From Rhodospirillales bacterium (GTDB lineage Bacteria > Pseudomonadota > Alphaproteobacteria > Reyranellales > Reyranellaceae): a DNA stretch of 64,000 bases. The stretch's first letter is position 1. Each line of letters starts with the position of its first letter. The notes below the pieces were generated by a model, which saw nothing but the letters and a program-made list of their open reading frames with translations, had not been told where the DNA came from and made no database searches. Position numbers and translations under genes: made by a program. This document shows positions 44,938 through 56,990 of the stretch, in pieces. The stretch lies in the NCBI GenBank assembly GCA_016185145.1, contig JACPOB010000045.1, forward strand, positions 1-64,000, given 5' to 3'.

Positions 44938-45921
44938 ATGTTGCGTCGCGGTATTTGCATTTCGATGACGGGTCTCGTCGCGCTCGCCAGTCAGCTGACG
45001 GCGCCTGCGGTGGCCCAGGAGACGTATCCCGCCCGGCCTGTGCGCTGGGTAGTACCGTTTCCGGCTGGCGGTCCGACCGACACGCTGTCGCGCATCCTGA
45101 CGGCGCGGCTGTCGGAGATGTGGGGCCAGAGCGTCGTGGTCGAGAACAAGGGTGGCGCCTCGGGTGCGATCGGCACCGACTTCACCGCCAAGTCTCAGCC
45201 CGACGGCTACACGGTGATGCTGGGCACGCAGAGCACGAATGCGTCCAACATGCTCTTCTTTCCCAACCTGCCGTACGATCCGATCAAGGATTTCCAGCCG
45301 CTCACCTTGATCGGCACGGCCTGCATGGCGCTGGTGATTGCGCCGAACATACCGGCCAACACGCCCAAGGAACTGGTCGAGTGGGCCAGGAAGCAGGATG
45401 GCGGTGTCTCCTATGCGTCGGCGGCGCCCGGCAGCTCGCAGCACGTCGCCGCCGAGCTCATGGTCCGGCGGGCCGACATGAAGGCCACGCACATTCCCTA
45501 TCGCGGCAGCTCGGCCGCTATGCCCGACCTGATGAGCGGCCGCGTTGCTTTCATGTTCGATAATCTACCATCGGCGTTGCCGGCGGCGCGCGCCGGCAAG
45601 GTCAAGGCGCTGGCCCAGACCTGCGCCACGCGCTCGCCCTCGGCGCCCGACTTGCCGACCATGGAGGAATCCGGCTTCCCCGACTTCGCCATCGAAGGCT
45701 GGTACGGCATCTTCGCGCCGGCGAAGACTCCGCGGCCGATCGTCGACAAGCTGTCGGCCGACATCAACAAGGTGCTGATGGAGCCGGCCTCGCTGGAGAA
45801 GTGGAAGACGCTGGGCTTCGATCCGATCGGCACGACGCCCGAGGTGTTCGCGGAGCGGCAGAAGGCCGACCTCGCCTACTGGAAGAAGATGATCGACTAC
45901 ACTGGCATCAAGGTGGAGTAA
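44938..45921 (+). CDS. Bug-family (TctC) tripartite transporter binding protein
   Basis: This 327-aa protein starts at the ATG after GGAGAAGGTTG. The signal is MLRRGICISMTGLVALASQLTAPAVAQ. Family features are YPARPVRWVVPFPAGGPTDTLSRIL, ENKGGASGAIGTDFTAKSQPDGYT and the C-terminal TPEVFAERQKADLAYWKKMI. It is 2 bp from the amidohydrolase gene that follows, so the bound ligand is probably that enzyme's substrate or product. No permease subunits are in the window. Confidence 0.9.
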   Translation: MLRRGICISMTGLVALASQLTAPAVAQETYPARPVRWVVPFPAGGPTDTLSRILTARLSEMWGQSVVVENKGGASGAIGTDFTAKSQPDGYTVMLGTQSTNASNMLFFPNLPYDPIKDFQPLTLIGTACMALVIAPNIPANTPKELVEWARKQDGGVSYASAAPGSSQHVAAELMVRRADMKATHIPYRGSSAAMPDLMSGRVAFMFDNLPSALPAARAGKVKALAQTCATRSPSAPDLPTMEESGFPDFAIEGWYGIFAPAKTPRPIVDKLSADINKVLMEPASLEKWKTLGFDPIGTTPEVFAERQKADLAYWKKMIDYTGIKVE

Positions 45922-45923
45922 GC

Positions 45924-47633
45924 ATGGCGTACGACCTGAAGATCGTGGGCGGCGAGATCGTCGACGGCACCGGCGCGCCGCGCCGACGCGGCGACCTCGG
46001 CATCAAGGACGGCAAGGTCGTGGCGCTGGGAAATGCGCCGGATACGGCCGAGCGCACCATCGACGCCGGCGGACAGGTCGTGGCGCCGGGCTTCGTCGAC
46101 ATCCACACGCACTACGATGCCCAGGTCCTGTGGGATCCCATGCTCACCATCTCGCCGTGGCATGGCGTGACGACCGTGGTGGTGGGCAATTGCGGTTTCG
46201 GCATCGCGCCGACCCGGCCCGAGCATCGCGGCCTCGTCCTGCGCACGCTGGAACGGGTCGAGGCGATGAGCCTCGCCGCGCTGGAGGCGGGCATCGGCCC
46301 CGATTGGCCGTTCGTCACCTTCCCGGAATACATGGATGCCGTCGCGGCGCGCCCGCTCGGCATCAATGTCGCGGTCATGCTGGGCCACACGCCGCTGCGT
46401 CTGTCGGTGATGGGCGAGGAGGCGACCGAGCGCGCCGCCCGACCCGACGAGATCGCCACCATGAAGCGGCTGGCCGCCGAGGCGATGGATGTCGGCGCCG
46501 TGGGCTTCGCCACCTCGGTGTCGAAGGTCCATATCGGCTATGGCGGCCGCCCGGTGCCGAGCCGGCTCGCCGGCTTCGACGAGATGCTGGAGATCGCCGA
46601 CGCCGTCGGCCGCTCGGGCCACGGCATCATCCAGTACAATGTCGGCCGCGATCCGCGCTGGGAGGAATACGAGGCGCTGCACGCCAGGTCGGGACGCCCG
46701 CTCGTCTGGACGGCGCTGCTGGCCGGATCGCTGGGGCCCAACTCGCATCGTCCGCAGCTTGCCAGGGCCGGTGAGCAGATCGCACGCGGCCTGCCGATCT
46801 ACCCGCAGGGCGCCTGCCGGCCGATCCAGATCGAGTTCGACTTCCATTCACCTGTCGTATTCGACACCTGGGCGTCGTTCGCTGCAGCGCGCGAGGCCTC
46901 CGACGATGCCTCGCGGCGCGCGGTCTACGCCGACCCCGCCTTCCGCGCGCGGGTGAAGCGCCAGGCCGACGGGCGAGGGCCCGACGATGCGACGTTCATG
47001 GGCAAGGAATTGGAGGGCGACACGCGCCGCGCCACCTTCCGCAGCTATGTCATCGCCCATGCCAAGGATCCGTCGATGAAGGAGCGCACGCTCGTCGACG
47101 TCGCGAAGGAGCGTGGCAAGCATGCCGTCGACCTGATGTTCGACCTGGCGCTGGAGGATCTCGACACCCGCATGCGCGCTTCTCTGCTCAACTTCGTCGA
47201 GGACGAGGTGCGGGAGATCATCAAGGACCCCAATGTCGTGATCGGCCTGGGCGATGGCGGCGCGCATCTCAGCCAGCTCTGCGATGCCTGCTATTCGACG
47301 CACCTGCTCGGCCACTGGGTGCGCGAGGACGGCGCCCTGTCGCTCGAGCAGGCGGTGCATCGTCTGACCGGCGCGACGGCCGCGCTGTTCGGCCTCACAG
47401 ATCGCGGGCGGCTGGCCGTCGGCCTGCCGGCCGACATCGTGGTCTTCGATCCGGCCACGGTCGGCGCCTCGCCGCTGGAGCGCGTCAACGACCTGCCGGC
47501 CGGCGCCGACCGCCTGATCGCCCATCCGCGCGGCATCCAGGCCGTCATCGTCAACGGCCGGCCGCTGCCGCCGCCGGGGCAGGTTCCCGACAGGCCTAGC
47601 GGACGGTTGTTGCGCCAGCGCCGGGAGGCGTAG
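45924..47633 (+). CDS. N-acyl-D-amino-acid deacylase-like amidohydrolase
   Basis: This 569-aa protein has metal motif FVDIHTHYDAQ near residue 60, VVVGNCGFGIAP, GFATSVSKVHIGYGG, and DGGAHLSQLCDACYSTHLLGHW near the C-terminus. It is paralogous to the 29196-30881 product. It likely hydrolyses an N-acylated or cyclic amide. It starts 2 bp after the Bug protein gene and is followed 29 bp later by a VOC-family gene, forming a three-gene operon. Confidence 0.85.
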   Translation: MAYDLKIVGGEIVDGTGAPRRRGDLGIKDGKVVALGNAPDTAERTIDAGGQVVAPGFVDIHTHYDAQVLWDPMLTISPWHGVTTVVVGNCGFGIAPTRPEHRGLVLRTLERVEAMSLAALEAGIGPDWPFVTFPEYMDAVAARPLGINVAVMLGHTPLRLSVMGEEATERAARPDEIATMKRLAAEAMDVGAVGFATSVSKVHIGYGGRPVPSRLAGFDEMLEIADAVGRSGHGIIQYNVGRDPRWEEYEALHARSGRPLVWTALLAGSLGPNSHRPQLARAGEQIARGLPIYPQGACRPIQIEFDFHSPVVFDTWASFAAAREASDDASRRAVYADPAFRARVKRQADGRGPDDATFMGKELEGDTRRATFRSYVIAHAKDPSMKERTLVDVAKERGKHAVDLMFDLALEDLDTRMRASLLNFVEDEVREIIKDPNVVIGLGDGGAHLSQLCDACYSTHLLGHWVREDGALSLEQAVHRLTGATAALFGLTDRGRLAVGLPADIVVFDPATVGASPLERVNDLPAGADRLIAHPRGIQAVIVNGRPLPPPGQVPDRPSGRLLRQRREA

Positions 47634-47662
47634 GATCGGGCAACATTTCCGGAGGTCAGCCG

Positions 47663-48253
47663 ATGGATACCGTCCTGCAATCGCGTACCCTCGACACCAG
47701 GCCGATCGCGCCGTCGCTGTTCGCGCACTTCGTGCTGCGCTCGTCGAACATGGCGAAGATGGTCGACTGGTATTGCACCGTGCTCAACATGCATGTCGTG
47801 CAGCGCAACGACTTCATCTGCTTCATGACCTACGACGACGAGCACCATCGTCTGGCGGTGGTGAACATCGAAGGCCTGCACGAGCCCGACGCCAAGGCGT
47901 GGGGCCTGGCGCATGTCGCCTACACCTTCCGCGATATCGGCCAGTTGCTTTCGACCTGGCGCCGCCTGAAGGACAAGGGCATCGAGCCCTACCGGCCGAT
48001 CCATCACGGTCCGACGATCTCGCTGTACTACCACGATCCCGACGGCAACTCGGTCGAGCTGCAGGTCGATCGCTACAAGACCAAGGAAGAGTGCTCGGCC
48101 TATTTCACGACCGACGCCTTCCGCAAGAATCCGATCGGCGTGGCCTTCGACCCCGCGGTCCTGGCTGCCTCCTACGAGGCGGGCGTGCCCGAGGCCGAGC
48201 TGATGGGCATCCCGGACGGCCCGCCGGCGCCGCTCGGTTCGGCGCGGCGCTGA
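47663..48253 (+). CDS. VOC-superfamily (extradiol dioxygenase/glyoxalase-like) protein
   Basis: This 196-aa protein has the SD GGAGG before the ATG. The N-terminal strand SLFAHFVLRSSNMAKMVDWYCTVL carries the first metal His. GLAHVAYTFRD and YYHDPDGNSVELQVDRYK supply the second His and the Glu. Such proteins are metal-dependent dioxygenases, epimerases or lyases. It is probably last in the Bug/deacylase operon. The C-terminal half (TTDAFRKNPIGVAFDPAVLAASY) is typical of a subgroup with no defined substrate. Confidence 0.83.
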   Translation: MDTVLQSRTLDTRPIAPSLFAHFVLRSSNMAKMVDWYCTVLNMHVVQRNDFICFMTYDDEHHRLAVVNIEGLHEPDAKAWGLAHVAYTFRDIGQLLSTWRRLKDKGIEPYRPIHHGPTISLYYHDPDGNSVELQVDRYKTKEECSAYFTTDAFRKNPIGVAFDPAVLAASYEAGVPEAELMGIPDGPPAPLGSARR

Positions 48254-48267
48254 TCGCCTCTCCGGCT

Positions 48268-48633
48268 TCAGAAAAGCCAGACGAGGGCGACGACGCCCAT
48301 CGCTATGATGGCGGCCGATGCCGCCATCATGATGCGCGTCGAGGGACGGTAGGTTTCGGCGTCGATCGAGCGGCTCACGCGCAGATAATGCCAGAGCGCG
48401 CCGACCATCATCACGATGCCCAGGACGACGAGGCCGGCGCCGAGCGCTCCGACGTGGCGGTTGGCGGCGGCGCGCACCTCCGGCACGACCTGATTGATCT
48501 CCATCAGGAACAGGCTGAAGCGGTTGATCGCCACCCCGAACGCGATCACCGCGATGGAGGTTCGGATCCATGCCAGCAGCGTTCGTTCGTTGGCGAGGTG
48601 ATCGCTGACATGGCGGTTCAGGGGATTATCCAC
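48268..48633 (-). CDS. DUF202 (YidH-like) membrane protein
   Basis: This 121-aa protein starts at GTG preceded by GGGAGGCCACG; a frame starting 18 bp upstream is less likely. The signature HLANERTLLAWIRTSIAVIAFGVAI and two further helices (LVVLGIVMMVGALWHYL, AAIIAMGVVALVWLF) identify the DUF202 family of small inner-membrane proteins. It converges with the VOC gene (14 bp between stops) and is divergent from nothing nearby on the plus strand. Function is unknown. Confidence 0.82.
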   Translation of the reverse strand: MDNPLNRHVSDHLANERTLLAWIRTSIAVIAFGVAINRFSLFLMEINQVVPEVRAAANRHVGALGAGLVVLGIVMMVGALWHYLRVSRSIDAETYRPSTRIMMAASAAIIAMGVVALVWLF

Positions 48634-48707
48634 CGTGGCCTCCCGGCACAAAGAAGAAGGGCGCGAACCCGAAGGATCGCGCCCCGTTTCCTGCCGTCAA
48701 GGAGGGC

Positions 48708-49931
<1,224 letters not shown>

Positions 49932-49994
49932 CCGTCTCTCCCTTTCGTCCTGCGCCGGACTCTGGCCGAAAACACCGGCCATGTGAACGGTCAT

Positions 49995-51302
49995 TCAGGC
50001 CGCACCCGTCGTCCTTTGTTCCCCATCGGGTTCGCGGAGCGGACCCGATCGCGCCTGCAGCCTCTGCCGCATCGGCCGCAACGCCACGATGGCCAGCACG
50101 GCGGCCAGGGCGTTCATCGCCACTGCGATCATGAAGACGACATGCCAATGCCCGGTCGCGGCGGCCAGCAGGCTGGCCAGGGGCACCATCATCGCGGCGG
50201 TGCCTTTGGCGGTGTAGAGCAGGCCGGCGTTGGTGGTGGCGTATTTGGTGCCGAAGTAGTCGGCGCAGGTCGTGGGGAAGAGGCTCGCAACCTCGCCCCA
50301 CGCCAGGAAGACCACGCCGCCCAGCACGACGAACATCACGGGGTCGTGGCCCCATACGCTCATCGCCCAGACGCCGACGGCTTCCAGGGCGAAGATGGCG
50401 AACATCGTGTTCTCGCGGCCGAAATGGTCCGAGATCCAGCCGCTGAGCGGTCGCGTCAGGCCGTTGGTGATGCGGTCGAGGGTAAGGGCAAACGTCAATG
50501 CCGGCAGCGTGACGTCGAGGAGGGTGACGTCCACTCCGGAGACATGGAAGTCGCGCGCGATCGTCGCGAGCTGGGCGGTGAAGACCAGACCGCCGGATGC
50601 CACCAGGACCAGCATGACATAGAGCAGCCAGAAGGGCGGCGAGCGCAGCATCTGCGCAGGGGTGTAGTCGTGAGCGGTCTGGTGGACGCGCCGCGACGGC
50701 GGCGGTGCGTCACCGGGGCGCGGCGAGGCGATCGCAAGGCTCGCCAGGCAGATGACGATGCCCTGGCCGAGGCCGAACCACAGGAACGCCGCCTGGTAGC
50801 CGAACTCGTGGATCGTCGTATGGATGGGGACGATGGTGAGGGCCGACCCCGCGCCGTAGCCCGCCGCGGTCAGGCCGGTGGCGAGGCCGCGCCGGTCGGC
50901 GAACCATTTCAGGGCGTTGCCGATGCAGGTGCCGTAGACGCAGCCCGCACCGACGCCGCCGACGGCGGCGCCGAGATAGAGCAGGGGGAGCGAATCGGCG
51001 ATGGAGTTGATCGACCACGCAGTGGCCACCAGCACGCCGCCCAGGCACACCACGCCCTTGGGACCCAGCCGGTCGACGAACCAGCCCTCGAACGGCACCA
51101 GCCAGGTCTCGGTCAGCACGAAGACTGTGAAGGCCACCTGGATCGCCGCGTGGCTCCAGCCCCACTTCTCGTGGATGGCATGCACGAACAGCGTCCAGCC
51201 GTACTGCAGGTTGGCGATCATCACCATGCAGACAATGCCTGCACCGAGCTGAATCCAGCGATTCGCCGTGCGTTGTCCGTCCGCGGAACTGCTGGGCGGC
51301 AT
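49995..51302 (-). CDS. MFS transporter, OFA (oxalate/formate antiporter-like) type
   Basis: This ~435-aa protein starts at the ATG giving MPPSSSADGQRTANRW; a start at 51341 is longer. Twelve transmembrane segments are apparent. GGVGAGCVYGTCIGNALKWFADRRGLATGLTAAGYGAGSALTI matches the OFA-type loop, and GLTRPLSGWISDHFGRENTM the central-loop motif. Members exchange carboxylates such as oxalate and formate. The actual substrate is unknown. It is divergent from the CoA-ligase gene by 80 bp. Confidence 0.85.
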   Translation of the reverse strand: MPPSSSADGQRTANRWIQLGAGIVCMVMIANLQYGWTLFVHAIHEKWGWSHAAIQVAFTVFVLTETWLVPFEGWFVDRLGPKGVVCLGGVLVATAWSINSIADSLPLLYLGAAVGGVGAGCVYGTCIGNALKWFADRRGLATGLTAAGYGAGSALTIVPIHTTIHEFGYQAAFLWFGLGQGIVICLASLAIASPRPGDAPPPSRRVHQTAHDYTPAQMLRSPPFWLLYVMLVLVASGGLVFTAQLATIARDFHVSGVDVTLLDVTLPALTFALTLDRITNGLTRPLSGWISDHFGRENTMFAIFALEAVGVWAMSVWGHDPVMFVVLGGVVFLAWGEVASLFPTTCADYFGTKYATTNAGLLYTAKGTAAMMVPLASLLAAATGHWHVVFMIAVAMNALAAVLAIVALRPMRQRLQARSGPLREPDGEQRTTGAA

Positions 51303-51382
51303 CGACCCCAAGGCTCCCCCTTGCCGATCGCCGGATCCCACTCCTTAATCGGCAAAACCCAATATCACCCGGGAGTATCGCG

Positions 51383-53245
51383 TTGGACAGTGTGATGCAA
51401 ACGCCCTTCAAGCCGATCGACTTCCTGAGCCGCGACGTCAGGGTCGACCGGCGCGGCGATGGCACCATCCTGCTGCAGTCGAATCACGCGCTGAAGCCCT
51501 ACGAAAAGCACGTCCCGGCGTTCCTCGCCAAGTGGGCCGGCGAGGCGCCTGACCGGGTGTGGCTGGCGCAGCGCCGCGGGCCGGATCGCGAGTGGCTGAA
51601 GGTCACCTACGCCGAGGCCAAGCGCCAGGTCGATGCGGTGACCCAGGCGCTGCTCGACCGCGGCTTCGGGCCGGACAGGCCGGTCATGATCCTGTCCTCC
51701 AATTCCATCGAGTTCGCGTTGCTCACCATGGCAGCCATGCAGGCGCGCGCGCCGCTCGCCCCGGTGTCGCCCGCCTATTCGGTGATGAGCCAGGACCACG
51801 CCAAGCTGCGCTACGTCTTCGACCTCGTGAAGCCCGGGCTGGTGTTCGTACAGAACGGCGAGATCTATGCCCGCGCGCTCGCGGCCCTCGATCTGGAGGG
51901 CGTGCTGCTGGTGCATGTCGACAAGGCGCCGCCCCAGATGCAGTCGCTGCCGTGGAGCGAGCTCTTGGCAACGAAGGCGACGGATGCCGTCGCCCGCTCG
52001 ATCGAGCAGATCGATGCCAGGACCGTGGGCAAGTTCCTGTTCACGTCGGGCAGCACGGGCATGCCCAAGGCCGTGATCAACACCCAGGAGATGATGTGCG
52101 CCAACCTGGCGATGGGCCAGATGGGACGCATCCGCAAGCCTTTCGATCCGCCGGCCGTGATGCTCGACTGGCTGCCGTGGAACCACACGATGGGCGGCAA
52201 CGCCACCTTTCAGGGCAACCTGGCCGAGGGCGGCACGACCTACATCGACGACGGCAAGCCGTTGCCCGGCCTGTTCGAGGAAACGCTGCGCAATCTGCGC
52301 GAGATCTCGCCGACCTACTTCGCCAACGTGCCGGCGGGTTACGCCATGCTGGCGACGGCGCTGGAGAAGGACGACGCGCTCGCCCAGCGCTTCTTCAAGA
52401 ACCTCAATTCGCTGGCCTATGGCGGCGCCACCCTGCCGGACGACCTCTACGAGCGCATGGAAGCGCTGGCGGTGAGGCATACCGGATACCGCCTGCCGTT
52501 CGTCACCGGCTGGGGCTCGACCGAGACCGCGCCGACCGCGACCACGGTGCACTGGGCGTCCGAGCGCGTCGGCCTGATCGGGCTGCCGTATCCCGGCGTG
52601 CAGCTCAAGCTCGTGCCGACGGGCGAGGAAGGCCGCTACGAGCTCCGCCTCAAGAGCGTGATCGTGACGCCGGGCTACTTCCGCCGGCCCGATCTCACCG
52701 CCCAGATGTTCGACGAGGAGGGTTTCTACAAGATCGGCGACGCCGGCCGCTTCGTCGATCCGAACGATCCGAGCTGGGGCCTGATCTTCGACGGCCGCGT
52801 CGTCGAGGACTTCAAGCTGATGAGCGGCACCTTCGTGCTGGTCGGCACCTTGCGCACCACCGCGATCGCCGCCGCCTCGCCGGTGCTGCAGGACGCCGTG
52901 ATCTGCGGCCAGGACCGCGAGTATGTCGGGCTGCTGGGCTTCCCCAACGTCGCGGCCTGCCGTCGCCTCGCCGACGATGACGGCGCCAGGCTGACGGCGG
53001 ACGAGCTGCTGGCCCATCCCGCTGTGGTCGGCGCTCTGCGCGACGGGCTCGCGCGCATGAACGCCGAGTGCAAGGGCTCGTCGATGCGGGTCAGGCGTGC
53101 GATCCTGATGGCCGAGCCGCCGTCGGTCGACGGTCACGAGATCACCGACAAGGGCTACATCAATCAGCGCGCCACGCTCGAACGGCGCCGCGCGCTGGTC
53201 GACAAGCTCTATGCCGGCGGCGGTGGTGTGATCGACATACCCTGA
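51383..53245 (+). CDS. feruloyl-CoA synthetase-like acyl-CoA ligase
   Basis: This 620-aa adenylate-forming enzyme carries [14 protein letters not shown] (P-loop), [17 protein letters not shown], and the C-terminal [24 protein letters not shown] with a Lys-rich tail ([17 protein letters not shown]). The [11 protein letters not shown] variant fits the feruloyl-CoA synthetase subgroup, which activates hydroxycinnamates with ATP and CoA. It is divergent from the MFS/acyl-CoA dehydrogenase pair and followed 10 bp later by ppc. A role in aromatic acid breakdown is inferred, not proven. Confidence 0.87.
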   Translation: MDSVMQTPFKPIDFLSRDVRVDRRGDGTILLQSNHALKPYEKHVPAFLAKWAGEAPDRVWLAQRRGPDREWLKVTYAEAKRQVDAVTQALLDRGFGPDRPVMILSSNSIEFALLTMAAMQARAPLAPVSPAYSVMSQDHAKLRYVFDLVKPGLVFVQNGEIYARALAALDLEGVLLVHVDKAPPQMQSLPWSELLATKATDAVARSIEQIDARTVGKFLFTSGSTGMPKAVINTQEMMCANLAMGQMGRIRKPFDPPAVMLDWLPWNHTMGGNATFQGNLAEGGTTYIDDGKPLPGLFEETLRNLREISPTYFANVPAGYAMLATALEKDDALAQRFFKNLNSLAYGGATLPDDLYERMEALAVRHTGYRLPFVTGWGSTETAPTATTVHWASERVGLIGLPYPGVQLKLVPTGEEGRYELRLKSVIVTPGYFRRPDLTAQMFDEEGFYKIGDAGRFVDPNDPSWGLIFDGRVVEDFKLMSGTFVLVGTLRTTAIAAASPVLQDAVICGQDREYVGLLGFPNVAACRRLADDDGARLTADELLAHPAVVGALRDGLARMNAECKGSSMRVRRAILMAEPPSVDGHEITDKGYINQRATLERRRALVDKLYAGGGGVIDIP

Positions 53246-53255
53246 CGGGCCGCCC

Positions 53256-56015
53256 ATGGATCGCCTGGACCCCATCGAGCCGACCGAGAAAGACGCCCCG
53301 CTGCGTTACGACATCCGGCTGCTCGGGCGGATCCTCGGCGACACGGTGCGCGCCCAGGAGGGCGACGAAGTCTTCGAGCTGGTCGAGCACATCCGCCGCA
53401 CCGGCGTGCAGTTCCATCGCAATGCCGACGAGGCGGCGCGCCAGGAGCTGCAGAGGATCATGAGCAGCCTGCCGACCGATCGGGCGCTGCGCATCATCCG
53501 GGCCTTCGGCTACTTCTCGCATCTCGCCAACATCGCCGAGGACCAGCACCACATCCGCCGCACGCGCGCCTACGCCAAGGCCGAGGCGCCGCCGCGGCCC
53601 GGCACCATGGCCTACGCGCTCGGCCGCGCCCGCCAGGCGCGGCTGTCGCGCCAGCAGGTACAAGACTTCTTCGACCGTGCGCTCTGCAGCCCGGTGCTGA
53701 CGGCGCATCCCACCGAGATCCGCCGCAAGAGCTCGATCGACCGCGAGATGGAGATCGCGCGCCTGCTCGACGAGCGTGACCGGGTCGAGTTCACGCCGGA
53801 GGAGCTCGCCGCCAACCGCCGCGCGCTGCGCCGCAACGTGCTCACCCTGTGGCAGACCAGCCTGGTGCGCGGCACTCGGCTCAGGGTCATCGACGAGGTC
53901 GCCAACGGCCTGTCCTACTACGATTACACTTTCCTGCGCGCCCTGCCGCTGCTCTACGCCGATCTCGAACGCCTGCTCGGCGCCACCGACCCCGCCTGGC
54001 AGGACATGAAGGTCCCGTCCTTCCTGCGCATGGGAAGCTGGATCGGCGGCGACCGCGACGGCAATCCGTTCGTCACCGCCGAAGTCACGCGCCAGACGCT
54101 CGCCATGCAAAGCGGGCGCGCCATGCGCTTCTATCTCGAGGAGCTGCACGAGCTCGGCGGCGAGCTATCGCTCGACGGCCGCATCGTCGGCGTGTCGGAC
54201 GGCTTACGGGCGCTGGCCGAGCGCTCGCCTGATCGTGCGGTCGAGCGTCAGTCCGAGCCCTATCGCCGTGCTATCGTCGGCGTCTATGCGCGCCTCGCCG
54301 CCACGGCCTGGGCGCTCGACAAGCTGGAAGCGCCGCATCCGCCGGTCGGTCCGGCGCCGGCCTACGACTCGGTGAACGACTTCACGGCCGATCTCGACAC
54401 CATCTTCGATTCGCTGTCGGAGAACGGCTCGGGCGCGCTGGCGCGCGGCCATCTGCGCGCCCTGCGGCGGGCGGTCGACGTCTTCGGTTTCCATCTCGCC
54501 TCGCTCGACCTGCGGCAGAATTCGGACGTGCACGAGCGTGTCATGGCGGAACTCGTCGAAGCAGCCGGCCTCGGCGACTATCGCGCGCTCGACGAGCCCG
54601 GCCGCGTCGCGCTGCTGGTGCGCGAGCTCGGCAACATGCGGCCGCTCTCCTCGCCGCATCTCAGCTACGGTGAGGAGACGGCGAACGAGCTCGGCATGCT
54701 GAACGTCGCGGCCGACGCCCATCGCCGCTACGGGCCGCGCTCCATGCCCGACTACGTGATCTCCAAGGCCGACAGCGTCTCCGACATCCTGGAGGTGGCG
54801 GTGCTGCTGAAGGAGGTCGGGCTGCTGCGCCCGCACGACTGCCGGCTCGACGTCGACATCGTGCCGCTGTTCGAGACCATCGGTGACCTGCAGCGCTGCG
54901 GGCCGATCATGGAGGCGCTGTTCGCCCTGCCGGCCTACCGCCGCCTGCTCGCCTCGCGCGGCAACGTGCAGGAGGTGATGCTGGGTTATTCCGACAGCAA
55001 CAAGGATGGCGGCTACCTCACCTCGACCTGGGAGCTCTACAAGGCCGAGCTGACCTTGGTCGAGCTGTTCCGGCGCCACGAGGTCGGCCTGCGCCTGTTC
55101 CACGGCCGCGGCGGCTCGGTCGGCCGCGGCGGCGGGCCGAGCTACCAGGCCATTCTCGCCCAGCCCTCGGGCGCGGTGCAGGGCCAGATCCGCGTCACCG
55201 AGCAGGGCGAGGTGATCGGCGGCAAGTATTCCAACGCCGAAGTCGGCCGGCGCAATCTGGAAACCCTGGCCGCCGCCACCTTCGAGGCGACCCTGCTGGA
55301 AGTCGAGCGCCCGGTGCCGGCGGCGTGGCGCGCCGTCATGGAGGAGTTGTCGGCCAACGCGTTCAGCGCCTATCGCGCGCTGGTCTACGAGACCGAAGGG
55401 TTCGACCGCTACTTCCGCGAATCGACCGTGCTCGAGGAGATCGCGAGCCTCAACATCGGCAGCCGTCCGGCCTCGCGCTCCAGGAAGCAGGGCATAGAGG
55501 ATCTGCGCGCCATTCCCTGGGTGTTCAGCTGGGCGCAATGCCGCCTGATGCTGCCGGGCTGGTACGGTTTCGGCGCGGCGGTGAAGGACTGGCTGGCGGC
55601 GCATCCCGACGGCATGGCGACGCTGCAGGCCATGCACGCCGAGTGGCCGTTCTTCCGCACGACCCTTTCCAACATGGACATGGTGCTCTCCAAGAGCGAC
55701 CTTGCCATCGCCTCGCGCTATGCCGAGCTGGTGACCGACGCCGATCTCAGCCGACGGATCTTCGATCGCGTGCGCCAGGAATGGCAGGCCTCGGTCGATG
55801 CCGTGCTCGCCATCATGCGCCAGCAGACCCTGCTCGAGACCAATCCGCTGCTGGCGCGCTCGATCCGCAACCGCTTTCCCTACATCGATCCGCTGAACCA
55901 TGTGCAGATCGAATTGCTGCGCCGCCACCGCGCCGGCGACACCGCGCCCGAGGTGGTGCAGGGCATCCATCTCAGCATCAACGGCATCGCAGCCGGCCTG
56001 CGCAACAGCGGATAA
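53256..56015 (+). CDS. ppc: phosphoenolpyruvate carboxylase
   Basis: This 919-aa protein has the family's length and catalytic sites: the His in [12 protein letters not shown] (H151), [12 protein letters not shown] with the essential Lys, the glycine loop [16 protein letters not shown], and [21 protein letters not shown]. It carboxylates PEP to oxaloacetate, replenishing the TCA cycle. The C-terminus ends [10 protein letters not shown] as expected. It begins 10 bp after the CoA-ligase gene and is followed by a family C palindromic element. Confidence 0.97.
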   Translation: MDRLDPIEPTEKDAPLRYDIRLLGRILGDTVRAQEGDEVFELVEHIRRTGVQFHRNADEAARQELQRIMSSLPTDRALRIIRAFGYFSHLANIAEDQHHIRRTRAYAKAEAPPRPGTMAYALGRARQARLSRQQVQDFFDRALCSPVLTAHPTEIRRKSSIDREMEIARLLDERDRVEFTPEELAANRRALRRNVLTLWQTSLVRGTRLRVIDEVANGLSYYDYTFLRALPLLYADLERLLGATDPAWQDMKVPSFLRMGSWIGGDRDGNPFVTAEVTRQTLAMQSGRAMRFYLEELHELGGELSLDGRIVGVSDGLRALAERSPDRAVERQSEPYRRAIVGVYARLAATAWALDKLEAPHPPVGPAPAYDSVNDFTADLDTIFDSLSENGSGALARGHLRALRRAVDVFGFHLASLDLRQNSDVHERVMAELVEAAGLGDYRALDEPGRVALLVRELGNMRPLSSPHLSYGEETANELGMLNVAADAHRRYGPRSMPDYVISKADSVSDILEVAVLLKEVGLLRPHDCRLDVDIVPLFETIGDLQRCGPIMEALFALPAYRRLLASRGNVQEVMLGYSDSNKDGGYLTSTWELYKAELTLVELFRRHEVGLRLFHGRGGSVGRGGGPSYQAILAQPSGAVQGQIRVTEQGEVIGGKYSNAEVGRRNLETLAAATFEATLLEVERPVPAAWRAVMEELSANAFSAYRALVYETEGFDRYFRESTVLEEIASLNIGSRPASRSRKQGIEDLRAIPWVFSWAQCRLMLPGWYGFGAAVKDWLAAHPDGMATLQAMHAEWPFFRTTLSNMDMVLSKSDLAIASRYAELVTDADLSRRIFDRVRQEWQASVDAVLAIMRQQTLLETNPLLARSIRNRFPYIDPLNHVQIELLRRHRAGDTAPEVVQGIHLSINGIAAGLRNSG

Positions 56016-56022
56016 GGAAAAA

Positions 56023-56132
56023 CCTCATCCTGAGGAGCGCACGAAGTGCGCGTCTCGAAGGATGGGCAACGAGCATCGCCGGGGTTGCGACCCTTCGAGA
56101 CGCATCGCTACGCGATGCTCCTCAGGGTGAGG
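56023..56132. repeat. dispersed palindromic element family C, copy 1
   Basis: Outer arms CCTCATCCTGAGGAGC and GCTCCTCAGGGTGAGG flank a GTCTCGAAGG / CCTTCGAGAC stem and two hairpins, GCGCAC-GAA-GTGCGC and GCATCGC-TAC-GCGATGC. It lies between ppc and an SDR gene on the same strand. The copy at 63036-63142 keeps the fold with different hairpin arms. Confidence 0.75.
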
Positions 56133-56186
56133 CCGTTCTTTGGCAGCCAGACTTGCCCTACGATGTTGACAAAAGGAGGAACGCAC

Positions 56187-56984
56187 ATGGACTTCACCAA
56201 CAAGGTCGCGCTGGTCACCGGCGGCAGCAACGGCATCGGCCGCGCCACGGCGTTGGGCTTCGCCGGACGCGGCGCCAAGGTCGTCATCGTCGATCGTGAC
56301 GCGGCGGGCGGCGAGGCGACAGCTGGCATCGTGCGGCAGAAGGGTGGCGAGGCGCTGTTCGTGCAGGCCGACGTCACCGACGCCAAGTCCGTGCAGGCGT
56401 ATGTGCAAAAGGCGGTCGACACCTACGGCCGCATCGACTGCTTCCACAACAATGCCGGCATCGAGGGCAAGGTCGCCAACATCGTCGACTACGACGAGGC
56501 GATGTTCGACTCGGTCATGTCGGTCAATGTCCGGGGCGTGTTCCTCGGCATGAAGTACGTGTTGAAGCAGATGCTCGTCCAGAAGAAGGGTGCCATCGTC
56601 AATACCGCCTCGACCGCGGGCCTCATGGGCTCGCCCGGCATGCCGGCTTACGTTGCCTCCAAGCACGCAGTGCTCGGCCTGACCAAGACCGCTTCGGGCG
56701 AGGTTGCGCGCCAGGGCATCCGCGTGAATGCCGTCTGCCCCGGCCCGATCGACACCCGCATGATCCACGACCTCGAGAAGCAGCTGAACCCGAGCGACCC
56801 GGGCAGGGTCGAGGCGACCTACCAGGCCTCGATCCCGATCGGCCGCTACGGCACCGCCGAGGAGGTCGCCAACACCGTGCTGTTCCTCTGCTCCGACCTC
56901 GCCGGCAACATCACCGGCGCCCATTTCGTGGTCGACGGCGGCCGCACATCGACGCCGGGCGCCGTGACGTCGATGAACAGATGA
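56187..56984 (+). CDS. short-chain dehydrogenase/reductase
   Basis: This 265-aa protein starts at the ATG after AAAAGGAGGAACGCAC. Motifs are TGGSNGIG (11-18), HNNAGIEG, the catalytic Ser in NTASTAGLMG and YVASK as YxxxK, with an Asp in VVIVDRDAAG indicating NAD preference. The C-terminus GAHFVVDGG is normal. It is followed by a convergent gene (56991) with a 6-bp gap. The substrate is unknown. Confidence 0.9.
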   Translation: MDFTNKVALVTGGSNGIGRATALGFAGRGAKVVIVDRDAAGGEATAGIVRQKGGEALFVQADVTDAKSVQAYVQKAVDTYGRIDCFHNNAGIEGKVANIVDYDEAMFDSVMSVNVRGVFLGMKYVLKQMLVQKKGAIVNTASTAGLMGSPGMPAYVASKHAVLGLTKTASGEVARQGIRVNAVCPGPIDTRMIHDLEKQLNPSDPGRVEATYQASIPIGRYGTAEEVANTVLFLCSDLAGNITGAHFVVDGGRTSTPGAVTSMNR

Positions 56985-56990
56985 GCCGAG

